Shown: positions 19,294 through 32,088, counted from the stretch's first letter. The stretch: 33,645 bases of DNA from Rossellomorea vietnamensis NBRC 101237 (GCF_001591825.1 NZ_BCVQ01000043.1:1-33645); one strand, 5' to 3'. Translations and numbers: made by a program. Notes: generated by a model not told the origin, from the letters alone.

Positions 19294-19794
19294 ATGAGCA
19301 GCATTCTAGATCAAAAGAAACACATCGTTGGAGAAATCTCTGACAAGCTAAAAAACAGTGTATCTACAATCGTTGTAGATTACCGTGGCCTAGACGTTTC
19401 CGAAGTAACTGAACTTCGTAAACAACTTCGTGAAGCTGGCATCGAGTTCAAAGTGTACAAAAACACTATGGTACGTCGTGCAGCAGAAGAAGCTGGTCTT
19501 GAAGGGTTAAACGAATTCTTAACTGGTCCTAACGCAATCGCGTTCAGTTCAGAAGAAGTAGTTGCACCTGCAAAGATCCTTAACAGCTTCGCTAAAGAAC
19601 ACGAAGCACTTGAAATCAAAACGGGTGTCATCGAAGGAACGATCACTTCAGTTGAGGATGTTAAAGCAATCGCTGAACTTCCAAACCGCGAAGGACTTCT
19701 TTCTATGCTACTCAGCGTGCTACAAGCACCAATGCGCAACTTCGCGTTGGCAACAAAAGCCGTTGCAGATCAAAAAGAAGAGCAAGGCGCGTAA
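19294..19794 (+). CDS. rplJ: 50S ribosomal protein L10
   Basis: A 166-residue stalk base protein that anchors L7/L12 dimers and, with L12, represses its own leader. The N-terminal rRNA-binding region ([20 protein letters not shown]) and the C-terminal helix for L12 binding are present, with the typical EEQGA ending. ATG 19294 is preferred over adjacent ATG 19291 because AGGAGG at 19281-19286 is then 7 nt away, and the length equals that of the B. subtilis protein. Confidence 0.96.
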   Translation: MSSILDQKKHIVGEISDKLKNSVSTIVVDYRGLDVSEVTELRKQLREAGIEFKVYKNTMVRRAAEEAGLEGLNEFLTGPNAIAFSSEEVVAPAKILNSFAKEHEALEIKTGVIEGTITSVEDVKAIAELPNREGLLSMLLSVLQAPMRNFALATKAVADQKEEQGA

Positions 19795-19852
19795 GCTAAA
19801 GCAAGTCGTTTAAATAAAAAATTAAGCAAACATCACAAGGAGGAAATTTAAA

Positions 19853-20212
19853 ATGAGTAAAGAGCAAATCATTGACGCGATTAAAGAAATGTCAGTTCTT
19901 GAACTAAATGATCTAGTTAAAGCAATCGAAGAAGAATTCGGAGTAACTGCTGCTGCACCTGTAGCTGCTGCTGCTGGTGGCGCTGACGCTGCTGCAGAAC
20001 AAACTGAATTCGACGTAATCCTTGAGAGCGCTGGTTCTCAAAAAATCAAGGTTATCAAAGTTGTTCGTGAAATCACAGGTCTTGGCCTTAAAGAAGCGAA
20101 AGAAATGGTTGATAACACTCCTAAAGCTCTTAAAGAAGGTATTTCTAAAGAGGAAGCTGAAGAACTTAAAGCTAAACTTGAAGAAGTTGGAGCTGGCGTA
20201 GAAGTTAAGTAA
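19853..20212 (+). CDS. rplL: 50S ribosomal protein L7/L12
   Basis: A 119-residue stalk protein that recruits translation GTPases. The N-terminal dimerisation domain ([20 protein letters not shown]), an Ala-rich hinge (about 35-50) and the C-terminal factor-binding domain with KTVNTPK-like [14 protein letters not shown] are visible. AAGGAGG precedes ATG 19853. Followed at once by a terminator, which ends the L10 operon. Confidence 0.97.
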   Translation: MSKEQIIDAIKEMSVLELNDLVKAIEEEFGVTAAAPVAAAAGGADAAAEQTEFDVILESAGSQKIKVIKVVREITGLGLKEAKEMVDNTPKALKEGISKEEAEELKAKLEEVGAGVEVK

Positions 20213-20227
20213 TGATTGTATAGATGA

Positions 20228-20256
20228 AAAGCTCGCTATATTTGGCGGGCTTTTTT
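20228..20256 (+). terminator. Terminator after rplL
   Basis: AAAGCTCGC 20228-20236 pairs with GCGGGCTTT 20245-20253 (one G-U), with six T residues at 20251-20256. Confidence 0.9.
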
Positions 20257-20334
20257 CTTGTCTGGTATCTATCTTTGCCCGATTTTGGAAAAGATGGTTA
20301 CCGGGCGGATCTATCAATGGATGGAGATGATATA

Positions 20335-20943
20335 ATGACCAATCACTATTATTCCCGTAACCCCGATGTGGAAAGTAACCCGGGTATGATTGCCTTTGAA
20401 TTAAGGGGACAGACATTCCGTTTTAAGACAGACCAGGGCGTCTTCTCGAAAAAGGAAGTGGACTTCGGTTCAAGAGCCTTGATTGAATCGTTTGAATTAC
20501 CTGATGTAAAGGGACCGATACTTGATGTTGGCTGCGGTTATGGCCCGGTCGGATTATCCTTAGCCAAAGACTTTGGTGATCGGATGGTCCACATGATCGA
20601 TGTAAACGAGAGGGCTCTATCTTTAGCGAAAGAAAATGCTGGAGTAAATAAAGTTCAAAACGTTAAAGTCTATCAAAGTGACCGGTATACGAATGTCGTT
20701 GAAAAGGGATTTGCCGCTATTTTAACGAACCCTCCGATACGAGCAGGGAAAGAAACGGTTCATTCGATTCTTGAGAGTAGTTACGAACATCTGACGGAAC
20801 GAGGAGAATTATGGGTCGTTATTCAGAAGAAGCAAGGTGCTCCCTCTGCGATGGAGAAAATGGAAAAAATCTTTTCGAATGTAGAAATCGTCATCAGAAA
20901 AAAGGGATACTACATCTTGAAATCGGTAAAAGAAATCCGTTGA
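20335..20943 (+). CDS. ybxB: Class I methyltransferase YbxB, RsmC-like
   Basis: A 202-residue SAM-dependent methyltransferase. Motif I LDVGCGYGP lies at 63-71 and the catalytic NPPI at 132-135, the pattern of guanine N2 rRNA methyltransferases such as RsmC (16S G1207). The exact target in bacilli is inferred. ATG 20335 is used, with GGAG at 20323-20326; the reading frame is open back to 20224 but that part contains the rplL terminator. No clear promoter was found between that terminator and the gene, so expression may depend on readthrough. The rpoB promoter overlaps its stop. Confidence 0.9.
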   Translation: MTNHYYSRNPDVESNPGMIAFELRGQTFRFKTDQGVFSKKEVDFGSRALIESFELPDVKGPILDVGCGYGPVGLSLAKDFGDRMVHMIDVNERALSLAKENAGVNKVQNVKVYQSDRYTNVVEKGFAAILTNPPIRAGKETVHSILESSYEHLTERGELWVVIQKKQGAPSAMEKMEKIFSNVEIVIRKKGYYILKSVKEIR

Positions 20944-20968
20944 CGTAGCTTAACTGCTATGATAACAT
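20940..20968 (+). promoter_or_regulatory. rpoB-rpoC promoter
   Basis: TTGACG at 20940-20945 and an extended -10, TGaTAACAT (20960-20968), with a 17-nt spacer. It overlaps the ybxB stop codon and lies about 200 nt upstream of rpoB. Confidence 0.65.
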
Positions 20969-21070
20969 TATAAAATGCAAAAATATTATTTTCCGGTATT
21001 ATGTCCATATGTATACATGTTGGATAAATTGGAAAAGATTATAAAATAATAGTTCGTCATATGAAAATGA

Positions 21071-21100
21071 GGTTTTATCATTAAAACCCTTTTTCTTTTT
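21071..21100 (+). terminator. Terminator-like hairpin in the rpoB leader
   Basis: GGTTTTA 21071-21077 pairs with TAAAACC 21082-21088 around TCAT, followed by a T-rich tract (21090-21100 with one C). It lies between the rpoB promoter and rpoB, so it is either an attenuator or a stop for ybxB transcripts. I found no good promoter between it and rpoB. Confidence 0.6.
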
Positions 21101-21175
21101 GTCTTGTGTAGAGTAGTAATCCTACTTTAAGGCATATAGACACAACCAAAACGCTTGATTTGAGGGGTGAATCAG

Positions 21176-24100
21176 TTGACAGGTCAACTAGTTCAGTATG
21201 GACGACACCGCCAACGCAGAAGTTTTGCGCGTATCAGTGAAGTTTTAGAATTACCGAATTTAATCGAAATTCAAACTTCCTCGTATCAATGGTTTCTTGA
21301 TGAGGGGTTAAGAGAAATGTTCCGTGACATTTCTCCGATTGAGGACTTCACTGGTAATCTCTCTTTGGAATTTATTGATTATAGTCTGGGAGAGCCAAAG
21401 TACTCGGTGGAAGAATCAAAGGAAAGAGATGTTACTTACTCTGCACCGCTTAGAGTAAAAGTCCGTCTTGTGAACAAGGAAACAGGAGAAGTAAAAGATC
21501 AAGACGTATTTATGGGTGATTTCCCATTAATGACAGACACAGGTACGTTTGTCATCAATGGTGCTGAGCGCGTCATCGTATCTCAGCTAGTGCGTTCACC
21601 TAGTGTTTACTTTAGCGGAAAAGTAGATAAGAACGGAAAGAAAGGGTTTACTGCTACCGTTATACCAAACCGCGGAGCTTGGCTTGAGTATGAAACAGAT
21701 GCAAAAGATGTTGTATATGTGCGAATTGATCGAACTCGCAAACTACCGGTAACGGTTCTTTTACGTGCCCTTGGGTTTGGCTCTGATCAAGAAATCATCG
21801 ATTTGATCGGTGATAATGAGTACATTCGTAACACGCTCGAGAAAGACAACACGGAAGGTATCGACAAGGCATTGCTCGAGATTTATGAGCGTCTGCGTCC
21901 GGGAGAGCCTCCTACAGTAGAAAATGCTAAAAGTTTACTCGTTTCTCGTTTCTTTGATCCTAAGCGTTATGACTTAGCAAACGTTGGACGTTACAAAATG
22001 AACAAAAAGCTTCACATTAAGAATCGTTTATTCGGTCAAACTCTAGCAGAAACTCTAGCAGATCCGGAAACGGGCGAGATTCTGGCAGAGAAAGGCACGG
22101 TTCTTGACCGTCGCGCCCTGGATAAGGTCATCCCTTATTTAGAAAACGGCATTGGTTTCAAAAACTACCAACAGTCCGGCGGCGTATTAGAAGAAGACGT
22201 AGTTCTTCAATCTATCAAAATCTATTCTCCTAACGAAGAAGGAGATTTTGAAATCAACGTAATCAGCAACGCGTATGTTGAAGAAGAGGTTAAGTACATT
22301 ACACCTGCTGATATCATCTCTTCCATTTCTTACTTCTTTAACTTATTACATGGAGTAGGGCTGACAGATGATATTGACCATTTAGGTAACCGTCGTTTAC
22401 GTTCGGTTGGTGAATTGCTACAGAACCAATTCCGTATCGGTTTATCACGTATGGAGCGTGTGGTCCGTGAAAGAATGTCCATTCAGGACACGAACACGAT
22501 CACGCCTCAACAACTGATCAACATCCGTCCTGTTATTGCATCCATTAAAGAGTTCTTTGGAAGCTCTCAATTGTCTCAATTCATGGATCAAACGAATCCT
22601 CTTGCAGAATTAACGCACAAACGCCGTCTTTCTGCTTTAGGGCCCGGTGGATTAACACGTGAACGTGCTGGATTCGAAGTACGTGACGTCCATTATTCCC
22701 ACTATGGCCGTATGTGTCCGATTGAAACTCCTGAGGGTCCGAACATCGGACTGATCAACTCACTTTCCTCATTTGCGAAGGTGAATAAATTCGGCTTTAT
22801 CGAAACGCCGTATCGTCGTGTCGACCCCGATACCGGGAAAGTAACCGATCGCATCGATTACTTGACGGCAGACGAAGAAGATAACTATGTAGTGGCACAG
22901 GCGAACGCACGTCTTGGAGACGACGGTGCATTCCTTGATGAAGAAGTCATCTCCCGTTTCCGCGGTGAGAACACGGTCATTAAGCGTGAACGTCTCGACT
23001 ACATGGATGTATCTCCTAAACAAGTAGTATCAGCTGCGACAGCATGTATTCCATTCTTAGAGAACGATGACTCCAACCGTGCTCTAATGGGAGCGAACAT
23101 GCAGCGTCAAGCAGTACCTTTAATGAATCCGGAATCACCGATCGTCGGAACAGGTATGGAACACGTATCTGCGAAAGACTCCGGTGCAGCTGTGATCTGT
23201 AAATACGAAGGTATTGTGGAGAAGGTTGAAGCGAAACAAGTTTGGGTGCGTCGTGTGAAAGAAATCGACGGTCAGGAAGTAAAAGGTGACCTCGATAAAT
23301 ATCGTATGCAGAAATTCATCCGTTCTAACCAGGGTACATGTTACAACCAGCGTCCGATCGTAAGTGAAGGTGACCGTGTAGTAAAAGGAGAAATCCTTGC
23401 TGATGGTCCTTCCATGGAGAAAGGTGAACTCGCCTTGGGACGTAACGTCATGGTTGGATTCATGACTTGGGACGGTTACAACTATGAAGATGCGATCATC
23501 ATGAGTGAGCGTCTTGTAAAAGACGATGTCTATACTTCTATTCATATTGAAGAATATGAGTCAGAATCCCGTGATACGAAGTTGGGACCTGAAGAAATCA
23601 CTCGTGATATTCCTAACGTTGGTGAAGATGCACTTCGCAATCTTGATGAGCGTGGAATCATCCGTATCGGTGCTGAAGTAAAAGATGGCGACCTGCTTGT
23701 TGGTAAAGTAACGCCTAAAGGTGTAACGGAACTGACAGCTGAAGAGCGTCTATTACATGCAATCTTCGGTGAGAAGGCCCGTGAAGTCCGGGATACATCC
23801 CTTCGCGTACCACACGGTGGCGGCGGAATCATCCTTGATGTAAAAGTCTTCAACCGTGAAGATGGCGATGAATTACCTCCAGGTGTGAACCAGCTTGTAC
23901 GTGTATACATCGTTCAGAAACGTAAGATCTCTGAAGGTGACAAAATGGCTGGTCGTCACGGTAACAAAGGTGTTATCTCAAGAATCCTTCCTGAAGAAGA
24001 CATGCCGTTCTTACCAGACGGCACACCAATCGATATCATGCTTAACCCACTAGGGGTACCATCACGTATGAATATCGGTCAGGTGCTGGAGCTTCACCTG

Positions 24101-24733
24101 GGAATGGCAGCAAGATACCTCGGCATTCATGTCGCTTCACCAGTATTTGATGGAGCACGTGAGGAAGATGTGTGGGCAACAATTGAAGAAGCAGGTATGG
24201 CACGCGATGCCAAAACCGTTCTTTACGATGGTAGAACGGGTGAACCGTTTGATAACCGTGTATCAGTTGGAATCATGTATATGATCAAACTTGCTCACAT
24301 GGTTGATGACAAACTTCACGCACGTTCAACCGGACCTTATTCACTTGTTACGCAACAGCCACTCGGTGGTAAAGCCCAATTCGGTGGACAGCGTTTCGGT
24401 GAGATGGAGGTATGGGCACTTGAAGCTTATGGTGCTGCTTACACTCTACAAGAAATTCTTACAGTTAAGTCCGATGACGTTGTGGGACGTGTGAAAACAT
24501 ACGAAGCCATCGTCAAGGGTGAAAACGTTCCTGAACCTGGTGTTCCGGAATCATTCAAAGTTCTGATCAAAGAGCTTCAAAGTTTAGGTATGGATGTTAA
24601 GATCCTCTCTAGTAACGAAGAAGAAATCGAAATGCGGGACTTAGAGGACGAAGAAGAAGTACAACAAGCAGACACGCTAAATATCTCTGAATCTAATGCA
24701 CAAGAATCCGAGACAGTAGGGTCTAAAGAATAA
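21176..24733 (+). CDS. rpoB: RNA polymerase beta subunit
   Basis: An 1185-residue catalytic subunit. The TTG at 21176 is chosen because the product begins [20 protein letters not shown], as in other bacilli, and the GGGG-rich SD at 21164-21167 is 8 nt away. An in-frame GTG at 21167 is nearer the SD than is usable. The rifampicin-binding cluster (about residues 463-485, [12 protein letters not shown] then [12 protein letters not shown]) shows only wild-type residues. [12 protein letters not shown] and the C-terminal [13 protein letters not shown] clamp segment are intact. The acidic tail is slightly shorter than in B. subtilis. Confidence 0.98.
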   Translation: MTGQLVQYGRHRQRRSFARISEVLELPNLIEIQTSSYQWFLDEGLREMFRDISPIEDFTGNLSLEFIDYSLGEPKYSVEESKERDVTYSAPLRVKVRLVNKETGEVKDQDVFMGDFPLMTDTGTFVINGAERVIVSQLVRSPSVYFSGKVDKNGKKGFTATVIPNRGAWLEYETDAKDVVYVRIDRTRKLPVTVLLRALGFGSDQEIIDLIGDNEYIRNTLEKDNTEGIDKALLEIYERLRPGEPPTVENAKSLLVSRFFDPKRYDLANVGRYKMNKKLHIKNRLFGQTLAETLADPETGEILAEKGTVLDRRALDKVIPYLENGIGFKNYQQSGGVLEEDVVLQSIKIYSPNEEGDFEINVISNAYVEEEVKYITPADIISSISYFFNLLHGVGLTDDIDHLGNRRLRSVGELLQNQFRIGLSRMERVVRERMSIQDTNTITPQQLINIRPVIASIKEFFGSSQLSQFMDQTNPLAELTHKRRLSALGPGGLTRERAGFEVRDVHYSHYGRMCPIETPEGPNIGLINSLSSFAKVNKFGFIETPYRRVDPDTGKVTDRIDYLTADEEDNYVVAQANARLGDDGAFLDEEVISRFRGENTVIKRERLDYMDVSPKQVVSAATACIPFLENDDSNRALMGANMQRQAVPLMNPESPIVGTGMEHVSAKDSGAAVICKYEGIVEKVEAKQVWVRRVKEIDGQEVKGDLDKYRMQKFIRSNQGTCYNQRPIVSEGDRVVKGEILADGPSMEKGELALGRNVMVGFMTWDGYNYEDAIIMSERLVKDDVYTSIHIEEYESESRDTKLGPEEITRDIPNVGEDALRNLDERGIIRIGAEVKDGDLLVGKVTPKGVTELTAEERLLHAIFGEKAREVRDTSLRVPHGGGGIILDVKVFNREDGDELPPGVNQLVRVYIVQKRKISEGDKMAGRHGNKGVISRILPEEDMPFLPDGTPIDIMLNPLGVPSRMNIGQVLELHLGMAARYLGIHVASPVFDGAREEDVWATIEEAGMARDAKTVLYDGRTGEPFDNRVSVGIMYMIKLAHMVDDKLHARSTGPYSLVTQQPLGGKAQFGGQRFGEMEVWALEAYGAAYTLQEILTVKSDDVVGRVKTYEAIVKGENVPEPGVPESFKVLIKELQSLGMDVKILSSNEEEIEMRDLEDEEEVQQADTLNISESNAQESETVGSKE

Positions 24734-24784
24734 ATTTAGAGCAATTAGGGTTAGAGCCTGTAGATTAAAAGGGAGGTAGGCCCC

Positions 24785-27700
24785 TTGCTAGATGTAAATA
24801 ATTTTGAGTATATGAAAATTGGTTTAGCTTCCCCCGATAAGATCCGTTCGTGGTCTTTCGGGGAAGTTAAAAAGCCCGAGACGATTAACTATCGTACGTT
24901 AAAACCAGAAAAAGATGGTTTGTTCTGTGAACGTATTTTCGGTCCTACGAAGGACTGGGAATGTCACTGTGGTAAATACAAGCGTGTCCGTTATAAAGGC
25001 GTCGTTTGTGACCGCTGTGGTGTCGAAGTAACAAAGGCTAAAGTTCGTCGTGAACGTATGGGTCACATTGAACTTGCCGCACCTGTTTCTCACATCTGGT
25101 ACTTCAAAGGAATCCCAAGCCGTATGGGTCTTGTTTTAGACATGTCCCCGCGTGCTTTGGAAGAAGTCATCTATTTCGCTTCCTATGTTGTAACGGAACC
25201 AGGTGACACGGCTCTTGAAAGAAAACAACTTCTTTCTGAAAAAGAATACCGTGCATACCGTGAGAAGTACGGAGTGAAATTCCAAGCTGCAATGGGAGCG
25301 GAAGCCATTAAAAAGCTTCTGCAGGATATTGACCTGGATAAAGAAGCTGATTTCTTGAAAGAAGAACTGAAAACAGCTCAAGGTCAGCGCCGTACCCGTG
25401 CAATCAAACGATTGGAAGTAGTGGAATCTTTCAGAAACTCAGGGAATGATCCGGACTGGATGATCCTTGATGTTCTTCCTGTCATTCCTCCAGAGCTTCG
25501 CCCGATGGTTCAACTTGACGGTGGACGCTTTGCGACTTCTGACCTGAATGATTTATACCGTCGTGTTATTAACCGTAATAACCGTCTTAAGCGTTTATTG
25601 GACCTTGGTGCCCCAAGCATCATCGTTCAAAATGAGAAGCGTATGCTACAAGAAGCGGTTGATGCTTTAATTGATAATGGTCGTCGCGGCCGTCCAGTTA
25701 CTGGACCGGGTAACCGTCCGTTAAAATCCCTTTCACACATGCTTAAAGGGAAGCAAGGTCGTTTCCGTCAGAACCTTCTTGGTAAACGTGTTGACTACTC
25801 CGGCCGTTCTGTAATCGTTGTTGGACCTAACCTTAAGATGTATCAATGTGGTCTTCCTAAGGAAATGGCTCTTGAGTTATTCAAACCATTCGTTATGAAA
25901 GAACTCGTTGAAAAAGGATTGGCTCACAACATCAAGAGTGCCAAGCGCAAGATTGAACGCGTCCAGCCGGAAGTATGGGATGTACTAGAAGGCGTCATCA
26001 AAGAACATCCGGTACTGTTAAACCGTGCACCTACACTTCACAGACTTGGTATTCAAGCATTTGAACCAACGCTTGTCGAAGGTAGAGCGATCCGTCTTCA
26101 CCCACTTGTATGTACAGCATACAACGCGGATTTTGATGGTGACCAAATGGCGGTTCACGTACCACTATCTTCTGAAGCTCAAGCTGAAGCGCGCATGCTC
26201 ATGCTTGCTGCCCAAAACATCCTAAATCCGAAAGACGGTAAACCTGTTGTTACACCGTCCCAGGATATGGTATTAGGTAACTATTACCTGACACTTGAAC
26301 GTGAAAATGCTGTTGGTGAAGGTATGATCTTCAATGATGCGAATGAAGTCATCCTTGCATATCAAAATGGTTATGTACACTTGCATACCCGTATTGCGAT
26401 CCATGCAAGCACCATTAACAACAAAACGTTCACCGAGAAGCAAAACAAACAATTATTATTAACAACGGTAGGTAAAGTAATCTTCAACGAGATCTTACCT
26501 GATACATTCCCGTTCATCAACGAACCAACAAGAACGAACTTGGAAGTTGCGACTCCTGAGAACTACTTTGTTGATCCGTCAACGAACGTAAAGGAAGTAT
26601 TCCAAAGCCGTGAGTTAATCAATCCGTTCAAAAAAGGTTTCTTAGGGAATATCATCGCGGAAGTGTTCAAGAAGTTCGCCATCACGGAAACGTCTCGTAT
26701 GCTTGATAAGATGAAGGACCTTGGATTCAAATATTCTACAAAAGCCGGTATTACGGTTGGTATCGCAGATATCGTCGTACTAGCGGAAAAAGAAGAAATT
26801 TTGATCGAAGCGCAAAGTAAAGTAGACAACGTATTGAAACAATTCAAACGCGGTCTCATTACAGAAGATGAAAGATACGATCGTGTCATTTCCATCTGGA
26901 GTGCTGCGAAAGATACGATTCAAGGTAAGTTAATGGCAACATTGGATAAACGCAATCCGATCTTCATGATGAGTGACTCAGGTGCCCGTGGTAACGCATC
27001 TAACTTCACTCAGCTTGCCGGTATGCGTGGACTGATGGCCAACCCGGCTGGTCGTATCATCGAGTTACCGATCAAATCAAGTTTCCGTGAAGGTCTGACG
27101 GTTCTTGAGTACTTCATCTCTACCCATGGTGCCCGTAAAGGTCTTGCCGATACAGCACTGAAAACAGCTGACTCAGGTTACCTGACGCGTCGTCTGGTTG
27201 ACGTTGCACAGGACGTTATCGTTCGTGAGGAAGACTGTGGAACGGACAGAGGCTTACTTGTAGGCTCCATTAAAGAGGGTACGGAAATCATCGAACCTCT
27301 TGAAGAACGTTTACTCGGTCGTTATTCACGTAAGACATTACGTCACCCTGAAACAGATGAAATCATCATTACAGAAAACCAGCTGATCACAGAAGACTTG
27401 GCTAAGACGATCATTGACGCTGGCGTCGAACATGTTTCGATCCGTTCTGCCTTCACATGTAACACACGACACGGTGTGTGTGAAAAATGTTACGGAACGA
27501 ACCTTGCCACAGGTCAAAAAGTCGAAGTCGGGGAAGCTGTCGGTATCATCGCTGCTCAATCCATCGGGGAACCGGGTACTCAGTTAACGATGCGTACGTT
27601 CCATACAGGTGGGGTAGCAGGAGACGATATCACTCAAGGTTTACCGCGTATCCAAGAGATCTTCGAGGCGCGTAACCCTAAAGGTCAAGCTGTCATCTCT

Positions 27701-28384
27701 GAAATCGATGGTGTGATCACTTCAATCAGTGAAGGAAAAGATCGTCAGTACGAAATTACCGTACAAGGTGATGTGGAAACGAGAAGTTACACAGCTCCTT
27801 ACACAGCGCGCTTGAAGTTCGCTGTAAACGATAAGGTCGCACGAGGTCAGGAAATCACTGAAGGTTCTATCGATCCGAAAGAACTTCTTAAAGTCCGTGA
27901 TGTGTCTGCCGTTCAAGAATACTTGCTACGCGAAGTACAAAAGGTATATCGTATGCAAGGGGTTGAAATCGGCGACAAACACGTTGAGGTCATGGTCCGT
28001 CAAATGTTACGTAAAGTCCGCGTCATCGATGCTGGTGAATCTGAAGTACTACCAGGTACTCTTATGGATATCCACCAATTCAGAGATGCGAACGAGAAAG
28101 CATTGTTCGGCGGTAAGCTTCCGGCAACAGGACGCCCTGTTCTGCTCGGGATCACCAAAGCTTCACTTGAAACAGATTCCTTCTTATCCGCAGCATCATT
28201 CCAGGAAACAACTCGTGTGTTAACGGACGCTGCGATCAAAGGAAAACGTGATGAGTTACTAGGATTGAAAGAAAATGTTATCATCGGTAAGCTGGTTCCA
28301 GCAGGAACAGGTATGCAACGTTACCGTAAAGCAGAACCGGTTTTAGCAGAAGACACTAGTGAAGAAACAGTAACAGTAGAGTAA
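24785..28384 (+). CDS. rpoC: RNA polymerase beta' subunit
   Basis: A 1199-residue subunit carrying the active-site magnesium triad NADFDGDQ (D449, D451, D453). The N-terminal zinc site uses C60, C62, C75 and C78. The second four-cysteine cluster is in the segment containing [11 protein letters not shown], with an upstream cysteine in [10 protein letters not shown]. The start is TTG 24785 with GGAGG at 24772-24776; the product begins [13 protein letters not shown] like its relatives. It follows rpoB after 51 nt and shares its transcript. A terminator follows. Confidence 0.98.
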   Translation: MLDVNNFEYMKIGLASPDKIRSWSFGEVKKPETINYRTLKPEKDGLFCERIFGPTKDWECHCGKYKRVRYKGVVCDRCGVEVTKAKVRRERMGHIELAAPVSHIWYFKGIPSRMGLVLDMSPRALEEVIYFASYVVTEPGDTALERKQLLSEKEYRAYREKYGVKFQAAMGAEAIKKLLQDIDLDKEADFLKEELKTAQGQRRTRAIKRLEVVESFRNSGNDPDWMILDVLPVIPPELRPMVQLDGGRFATSDLNDLYRRVINRNNRLKRLLDLGAPSIIVQNEKRMLQEAVDALIDNGRRGRPVTGPGNRPLKSLSHMLKGKQGRFRQNLLGKRVDYSGRSVIVVGPNLKMYQCGLPKEMALELFKPFVMKELVEKGLAHNIKSAKRKIERVQPEVWDVLEGVIKEHPVLLNRAPTLHRLGIQAFEPTLVEGRAIRLHPLVCTAYNADFDGDQMAVHVPLSSEAQAEARMLMLAAQNILNPKDGKPVVTPSQDMVLGNYYLTLERENAVGEGMIFNDANEVILAYQNGYVHLHTRIAIHASTINNKTFTEKQNKQLLLTTVGKVIFNEILPDTFPFINEPTRTNLEVATPENYFVDPSTNVKEVFQSRELINPFKKGFLGNIIAEVFKKFAITETSRMLDKMKDLGFKYSTKAGITVGIADIVVLAEKEEILIEAQSKVDNVLKQFKRGLITEDERYDRVISIWSAAKDTIQGKLMATLDKRNPIFMMSDSGARGNASNFTQLAGMRGLMANPAGRIIELPIKSSFREGLTVLEYFISTHGARKGLADTALKTADSGYLTRRLVDVAQDVIVREEDCGTDRGLLVGSIKEGTEIIEPLEERLLGRYSRKTLRHPETDEIIITENQLITEDLAKTIIDAGVEHVSIRSAFTCNTRHGVCEKCYGTNLATGQKVEVGEAVGIIAAQSIGEPGTQLTMRTFHTGGVAGDDITQGLPRIQEIFEARNPKGQAVISEIDGVITSISEGKDRQYEITVQGDVETRSYTAPYTARLKFAVNDKVARGQEITEGSIDPKELLKVRDVSAVQEYLLREVQKVYRMQGVEIGDKHVEVMVRQMLRKVRVIDAGESEVLPGTLMDIHQFRDANEKALFGGKLPATGRPVLLGITKASLETDSFLSAASFQETTRVLTDAAIKGKRDELLGLKENVIIGKLVPAGTGMQRYRKAEPVLAEDTSEETVTVE

Positions 28385-28393
28385 TCTATTTAG

Positions 28394-28448
28394 GCTAACT
28401 CTTAGGCGGGTTTGATTGCTCAAACAACAGCTCTAAGAGTTAGCTTTT
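28394..28448 (+). terminator. Terminator after rpoC
   Basis: A perfect 12-bp stem (28394-28405 with 28433-28444) encloses a 27-nt loop that holds a smaller GTTTG/CAAAC stem (28410-28414 with 28421-28425). Only four T residues follow directly, then an AT-rich tract. Confidence 0.75.
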
Positions 28449-28468
28449 ATAAATCTTTTAAATCTTTG

Positions 28469-28497
28469 TTGACATAGAGAATTTAAGATGATAATAT
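28469..28497 (+). promoter_or_regulatory. Promoter of the ybxF-rpsL-rpsG-fusA group
   Basis: Consensus TTGACA at 28469-28474, a 17-nt spacer and an extended -10, TGaTAATAT (28489-28497). Confidence 0.8.
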
Positions 28498-28544
28498 ATT
28501 CAAGGTTGCTCCTATTAATAACCTGTTACTTTGGAGGATATGAA

Positions 28545-28793
28545 ATGTCTTATGAAAAAGTAGCGCAGGCTAAAGAAATTATTGTAGGAACAAAGCAAGC
28601 AGTGAAAGCTCTAAAAACAGGTCAAGTACTCGAAGTTGTAATTGCGGAGGATGCTGATCCCAAGGTTACATCAAAAGTAGTCCAGGCCGCGATTGATCTT
28701 AATGTACCGGTTAACAAAGTGGATTCGATGAAGAAACTTGGTAAATCGTGCGGAATAGATGTTGGAGCAGCAGCTGTTGCGATTATACAGTAA
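28545..28793 (+). CDS. ybxF: L7Ae-family kink-turn RNA-binding protein YbxF
   Basis: An 82-residue L7Ae/L30e-like protein; B. subtilis YbxF is known to bind kink-turn RNA. The [23 protein letters not shown] segment and the [23 protein letters not shown]-terminal part show the family fold, split here by LNVPVNK. GGAGG at 28533-28537 is 7 nt from ATG 28545. Frames extending back to 28488 overlap the promoter and are discarded. It leads the str group, and the length equals that of B. subtilis YbxF. Confidence 0.94.
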   Translation: MSYEKVAQAKEIIVGTKQAVKALKTGQVLEVVIAEDADPKVTSKVVQAAIDLNVPVNKVDSMKKLGKSCGIDVGAAAVAIIQ

Positions 28794-29315
<522 letters not shown>

Positions 29316-29359
29316 TAAAACAACTATAAATTCATTTCTCGTTGAAAGGAGGAAATCAC

Positions 29360-29830
29360 ATGCCACGTAAAGGTCCTGTAGCAAAAAGAGACGTTTTACC
29401 TGATCCAATGTACAATTCTAAACTAGTTACTCGTTTAATCAACAAAATCATGATTGACGGTAAAAGAGGTAAAGCTCAAAAGAAATTATACGCAGCGTTT
29501 GATATCATTAGCGAGCGTTCAGGTAAAGATGCAATGGAAGTATTCGATGCAGCTCTAAAAAATATCATGCCGGTATTAGAAGTTAAAGCTCGTCGTGTAG
29601 GTGGTTCAAACTATCAAGTACCTGTAGAGGTGCGTCCAGAGCGTCGTACTACATTAGGTCTTCGTTGGTTAGTAAACTACTCTCGTCTTCGCGGTGAGAA
29701 GACAATGGAAGAGCGTTTAGCTAACGAAATCCTTGATGCAGCTAACAACACTGGAGCTTCTGTCAAGAAGCGTGAAGATACACACAAGATGGCTGAAGCG
29801 AACAAAGCGTTTGCTCACTATCGTTGGTAA
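29360..29830 (+). CDS. rpsG: 30S ribosomal protein S7
   Basis: A 156-residue primary 16S rRNA-binding protein that nucleates assembly of the small-subunit head. The N-terminus [20 protein letters not shown] and the [17 protein letters not shown] segment identify it. AAAGGAGG at 29345-29352 is 7 nt from ATG 29360. In E. coli S7 represses its operon; no equivalent site is obvious in the short rpsL-rpsG gap here. Confidence 0.97.
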   Translation: MPRKGPVAKRDVLPDPMYNSKLVTRLINKIMIDGKRGKAQKKLYAAFDIISERSGKDAMEVFDAALKNIMPVLEVKARRVGGSNYQVPVEVRPERRTTLGLRWLVNYSRLRGEKTMEERLANEILDAANNTGASVKKREDTHKMAEANKAFAHYRW

Positions 29831-29881
29831 TCTGACCTTAATCAAACAAATCATTCTTATATAAGGAAGGAGAAAGACCGC

Positions 29882-31960
29882 ATGCCTAGAGAGTTCTCCT
29901 TAGAAAACACTCGTAATATCGGTATCATGGCTCACATCGATGCCGGTAAAACAACTGCAACTGAGCGTATCCTATTTTATACAGGTCGTATCCATAAAAT
30001 TGGAGAAACTCACGAAGGTGCTTCTCAAATGGACTGGATGGAGCAAGAGCAAGAACGTGGTATCACTATCACTTCTGCTGCGACAACAGCTCAATGGAAA
30101 GGCCATCGTATCAACATCATCGATACACCGGGTCACGTAGACTTCACTGTTGAAGTTGAACGTTCCCTGCGTGTACTTGATGGTGCAGTAGCAGTACTTG
30201 ATGCTCAATCTGGTGTTGAGCCTCAAACTGAAACTGTTTGGCGCCAAGCAACTACTTACGGGGTTCCCCGTGTAGTGTTCGTTAACAAAATGGACAAAAT
30301 CGGTGCTGACTTCCTTTACTCTGTAGGTACACTACATGAGCGTCTACAAGCTAATGCACATCCTATTCAGCTTCCAATCGGTGCTGAGGATGACTTCGAA
30401 GGAATCATCGACTTAGTAGAAATGAAAGCATATTTCTATGAAGATGACCTTGGAACTCGCGCAGAAGCTCGTGACATTCCTGAAGAGTACAAAGATCAAG
30501 CTGAAGAATACCGCGGAAAATTAATTGAAGCTGTATCTGAACTTGATGAAGAGCTTATGATGAAGTACTTAGAAGGTGAAGAGCTTTCTAACGAAGAAAT
30601 CAAAGCTGCTATCCGTGCGGCTACACTAACTGTCGAGTTCTACCCGGTAGTATGTGGATCTGCATTCAAAAACAAAGGGGTTCAATTACTAATTGACTCA
30701 GTTATCGATTATCTTCCAGCACCAACAGATGTTGAAGATATCAAAGGTTTTGTACCTGATACAGAAGAAGAAGTAACTCGTCCATCTGCTGACGATGCTC
30801 CATTCTCTGCATTAGCGTTCAAAGTTGCAACTGACCCTTATGTTGGTAAATTAACATTCTTCCGTGTGTACTCAGGAACATTAGATTCTGGTTCATACGT
30901 AAGAAACTCTTCTAAAGGTAAACGTGAGCGCGTAGGACGTATCCTGCAAATGCACGCTAACTCCCGTGAAGAGATCTCTACTGTATACGCTGGAGACATT
31001 GCAGCAGCTGTTGGTCTTAAAGATACTTCTACTGGAGATACACTATGTGATGAAAAGAGCCTTGTTATCTTAGAATCAATGGTATTCCCAGAGCCGGTTA
31101 TCTCTCTATCTGTTGAGCCTAAGTCAAAGGCTGACCAAGATAAAATGACTACTGCTCTACAAAAACTTCAAGAGGAAGATCCAACATTCCGTGCGCATAC
31201 TGATCAGGAAACTGGACAGGTTATCATCGCAGGTATGGGTGAGCTTCACTTAGATATCATCGTTGACCGTATGAGACGTGAGTTCAAAGTAGAAGCAAAC
31301 GTAGGTGCTCCTCAAGTATCTTACCGTGAGACTTTCCGTGATACGGCTAAAGTTGAAGGTAAGTTCGCCCGTCAATCTGGTGGACGTGGACAATTCGGAC
31401 ACGTTTGGATCGAATTCTCACCTAACGAAGAAGGTAAAGGATTCGAATTCGAGAACGGTATCGTCGGTGGTGTAGTTCCTCGTGAATACATCCCTGCTGT
31501 ACAAGCCGGTCTATCTGACGCTTTAGAAAATGGTGTCTTAGCTGGTTTCCCACTTGTTGATGTTAAGGCAAGATTATTCGATGGTTCATACCATGACGTC
31601 GACTCCTCTGAGATGGCGTTCAAAATCGCTGCATCAATGGCCCTTAAGAATGCTGCTTCTAAATGTAAGCCAGTCATCCTTGAGCCAATGATGAAAGTTG
31701 AGGTTGTTATCCCTGAGGAATACCTTGGAGATATCATGGGTGACGTTACTTCCCGTCGTGGACGCGTAGAAGGTATGGAAGCACGCGGTAACGCTCAAGT
31801 CGTTAAAGCATTCGTACCTCTATCTGAAATGTTTGGATATGCAACTTCATTACGTTCTAACACACAAGGACGTGGAACATACTCCATGCACTTCGATCAC
31901 TACGAAGAAGTACCTAAGTCGATTTCTGAAGAAATCATCAAAAAAAATAAAGGTGAATAA
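29882..31960 (+). CDS. fusA: Elongation factor G
   Basis: A 692-residue translocase GTPase. The G1 loop AHIDAGKT is at 17-24, DTPGH at 81-85 and NKMD at 135-138. Domains II-V follow, ending in the segment with [22 protein letters not shown] at 29867-29872 is the SD. It lies 51 nt after rpsG and probably shares the str transcript. The length is that of B. subtilis EF-G. Confidence 0.98.
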   Translation: MPREFSLENTRNIGIMAHIDAGKTTATERILFYTGRIHKIGETHEGASQMDWMEQEQERGITITSAATTAQWKGHRINIIDTPGHVDFTVEVERSLRVLDGAVAVLDAQSGVEPQTETVWRQATTYGVPRVVFVNKMDKIGADFLYSVGTLHERLQANAHPIQLPIGAEDDFEGIIDLVEMKAYFYEDDLGTRAEARDIPEEYKDQAEEYRGKLIEAVSELDEELMMKYLEGEELSNEEIKAAIRAATLTVEFYPVVCGSAFKNKGVQLLIDSVIDYLPAPTDVEDIKGFVPDTEEEVTRPSADDAPFSALAFKVATDPYVGKLTFFRVYSGTLDSGSYVRNSSKGKRERVGRILQMHANSREEISTVYAGDIAAAVGLKDTSTGDTLCDEKSLVILESMVFPEPVISLSVEPKSKADQDKMTTALQKLQEEDPTFRAHTDQETGQVIIAGMGELHLDIIVDRMRREFKVEANVGAPQVSYRETFRDTAKVEGKFARQSGGRGQFGHVWIEFSPNEEGKGFEFENGIVGGVVPREYIPAVQAGLSDALENGVLAGFPLVDVKARLFDGSYHDVDSSEMAFKIAASMALKNAASKCKPVILEPMMKVEVVIPEEYLGDIMGDVTSRRGRVEGMEARGNAQVVKAFVPLSEMFGYATSLRSNTQGRGTYSMHFDHYEEVPKSISEEIIKKNKGE

Positions 31961-31989
31961 TTGATTTATTCGCTTTTATAAAGTATAAA
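31961..31989 (+). promoter_or_regulatory. tuf promoter
   Basis: TTGATT at 31961-31966 and TATAAA at 31984-31989 with a 17-nt spacer, immediately after the fusA stop. A separate tuf promoter is common in Bacillota. Confidence 0.65.
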
Positions 31990-32012
31990 TACTAATGTAA
32001 GCAATTGTTGTG

Positions 32013-32039
32013 TCAGAGAGGGTTTTTAACCGTCTCTGA
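32013..32039 (+). other. Hairpin in the tuf leader
   Basis: TCAGAGA 32013-32019 pairs with TCTCTGA 32033-32039, with an inner GGTT/AACC stem (32021-32024 with 32028-32031). No T-run follows, so it is unlikely to be a terminator. It may stabilise the tuf mRNA 5' end. Confidence 0.55.
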
Positions 32040-32088
32040 GGCACCCAAAATATACTTATTTTCTTTAAAATCAAAGGAGGATTTTCAA

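Noticed and set aside
20224..20334. N-terminal extension of ybxB from an earlier ATG
   Set aside because: It overlaps the rplL terminator stem and adds 37 residues absent from the family; ATG 20335 has its own SD.
23135..23910. Long minus-strand frames inside rpoB
   Set aside because: They are antisense shadows caused by the strong codon bias of rpoB; no SD or family similarity.
32005..32088. N-terminal extension of tuf
   Set aside because: It covers the leader hairpin and SD; all EF-Tu proteins start near [12 protein letters not shown] sequence.
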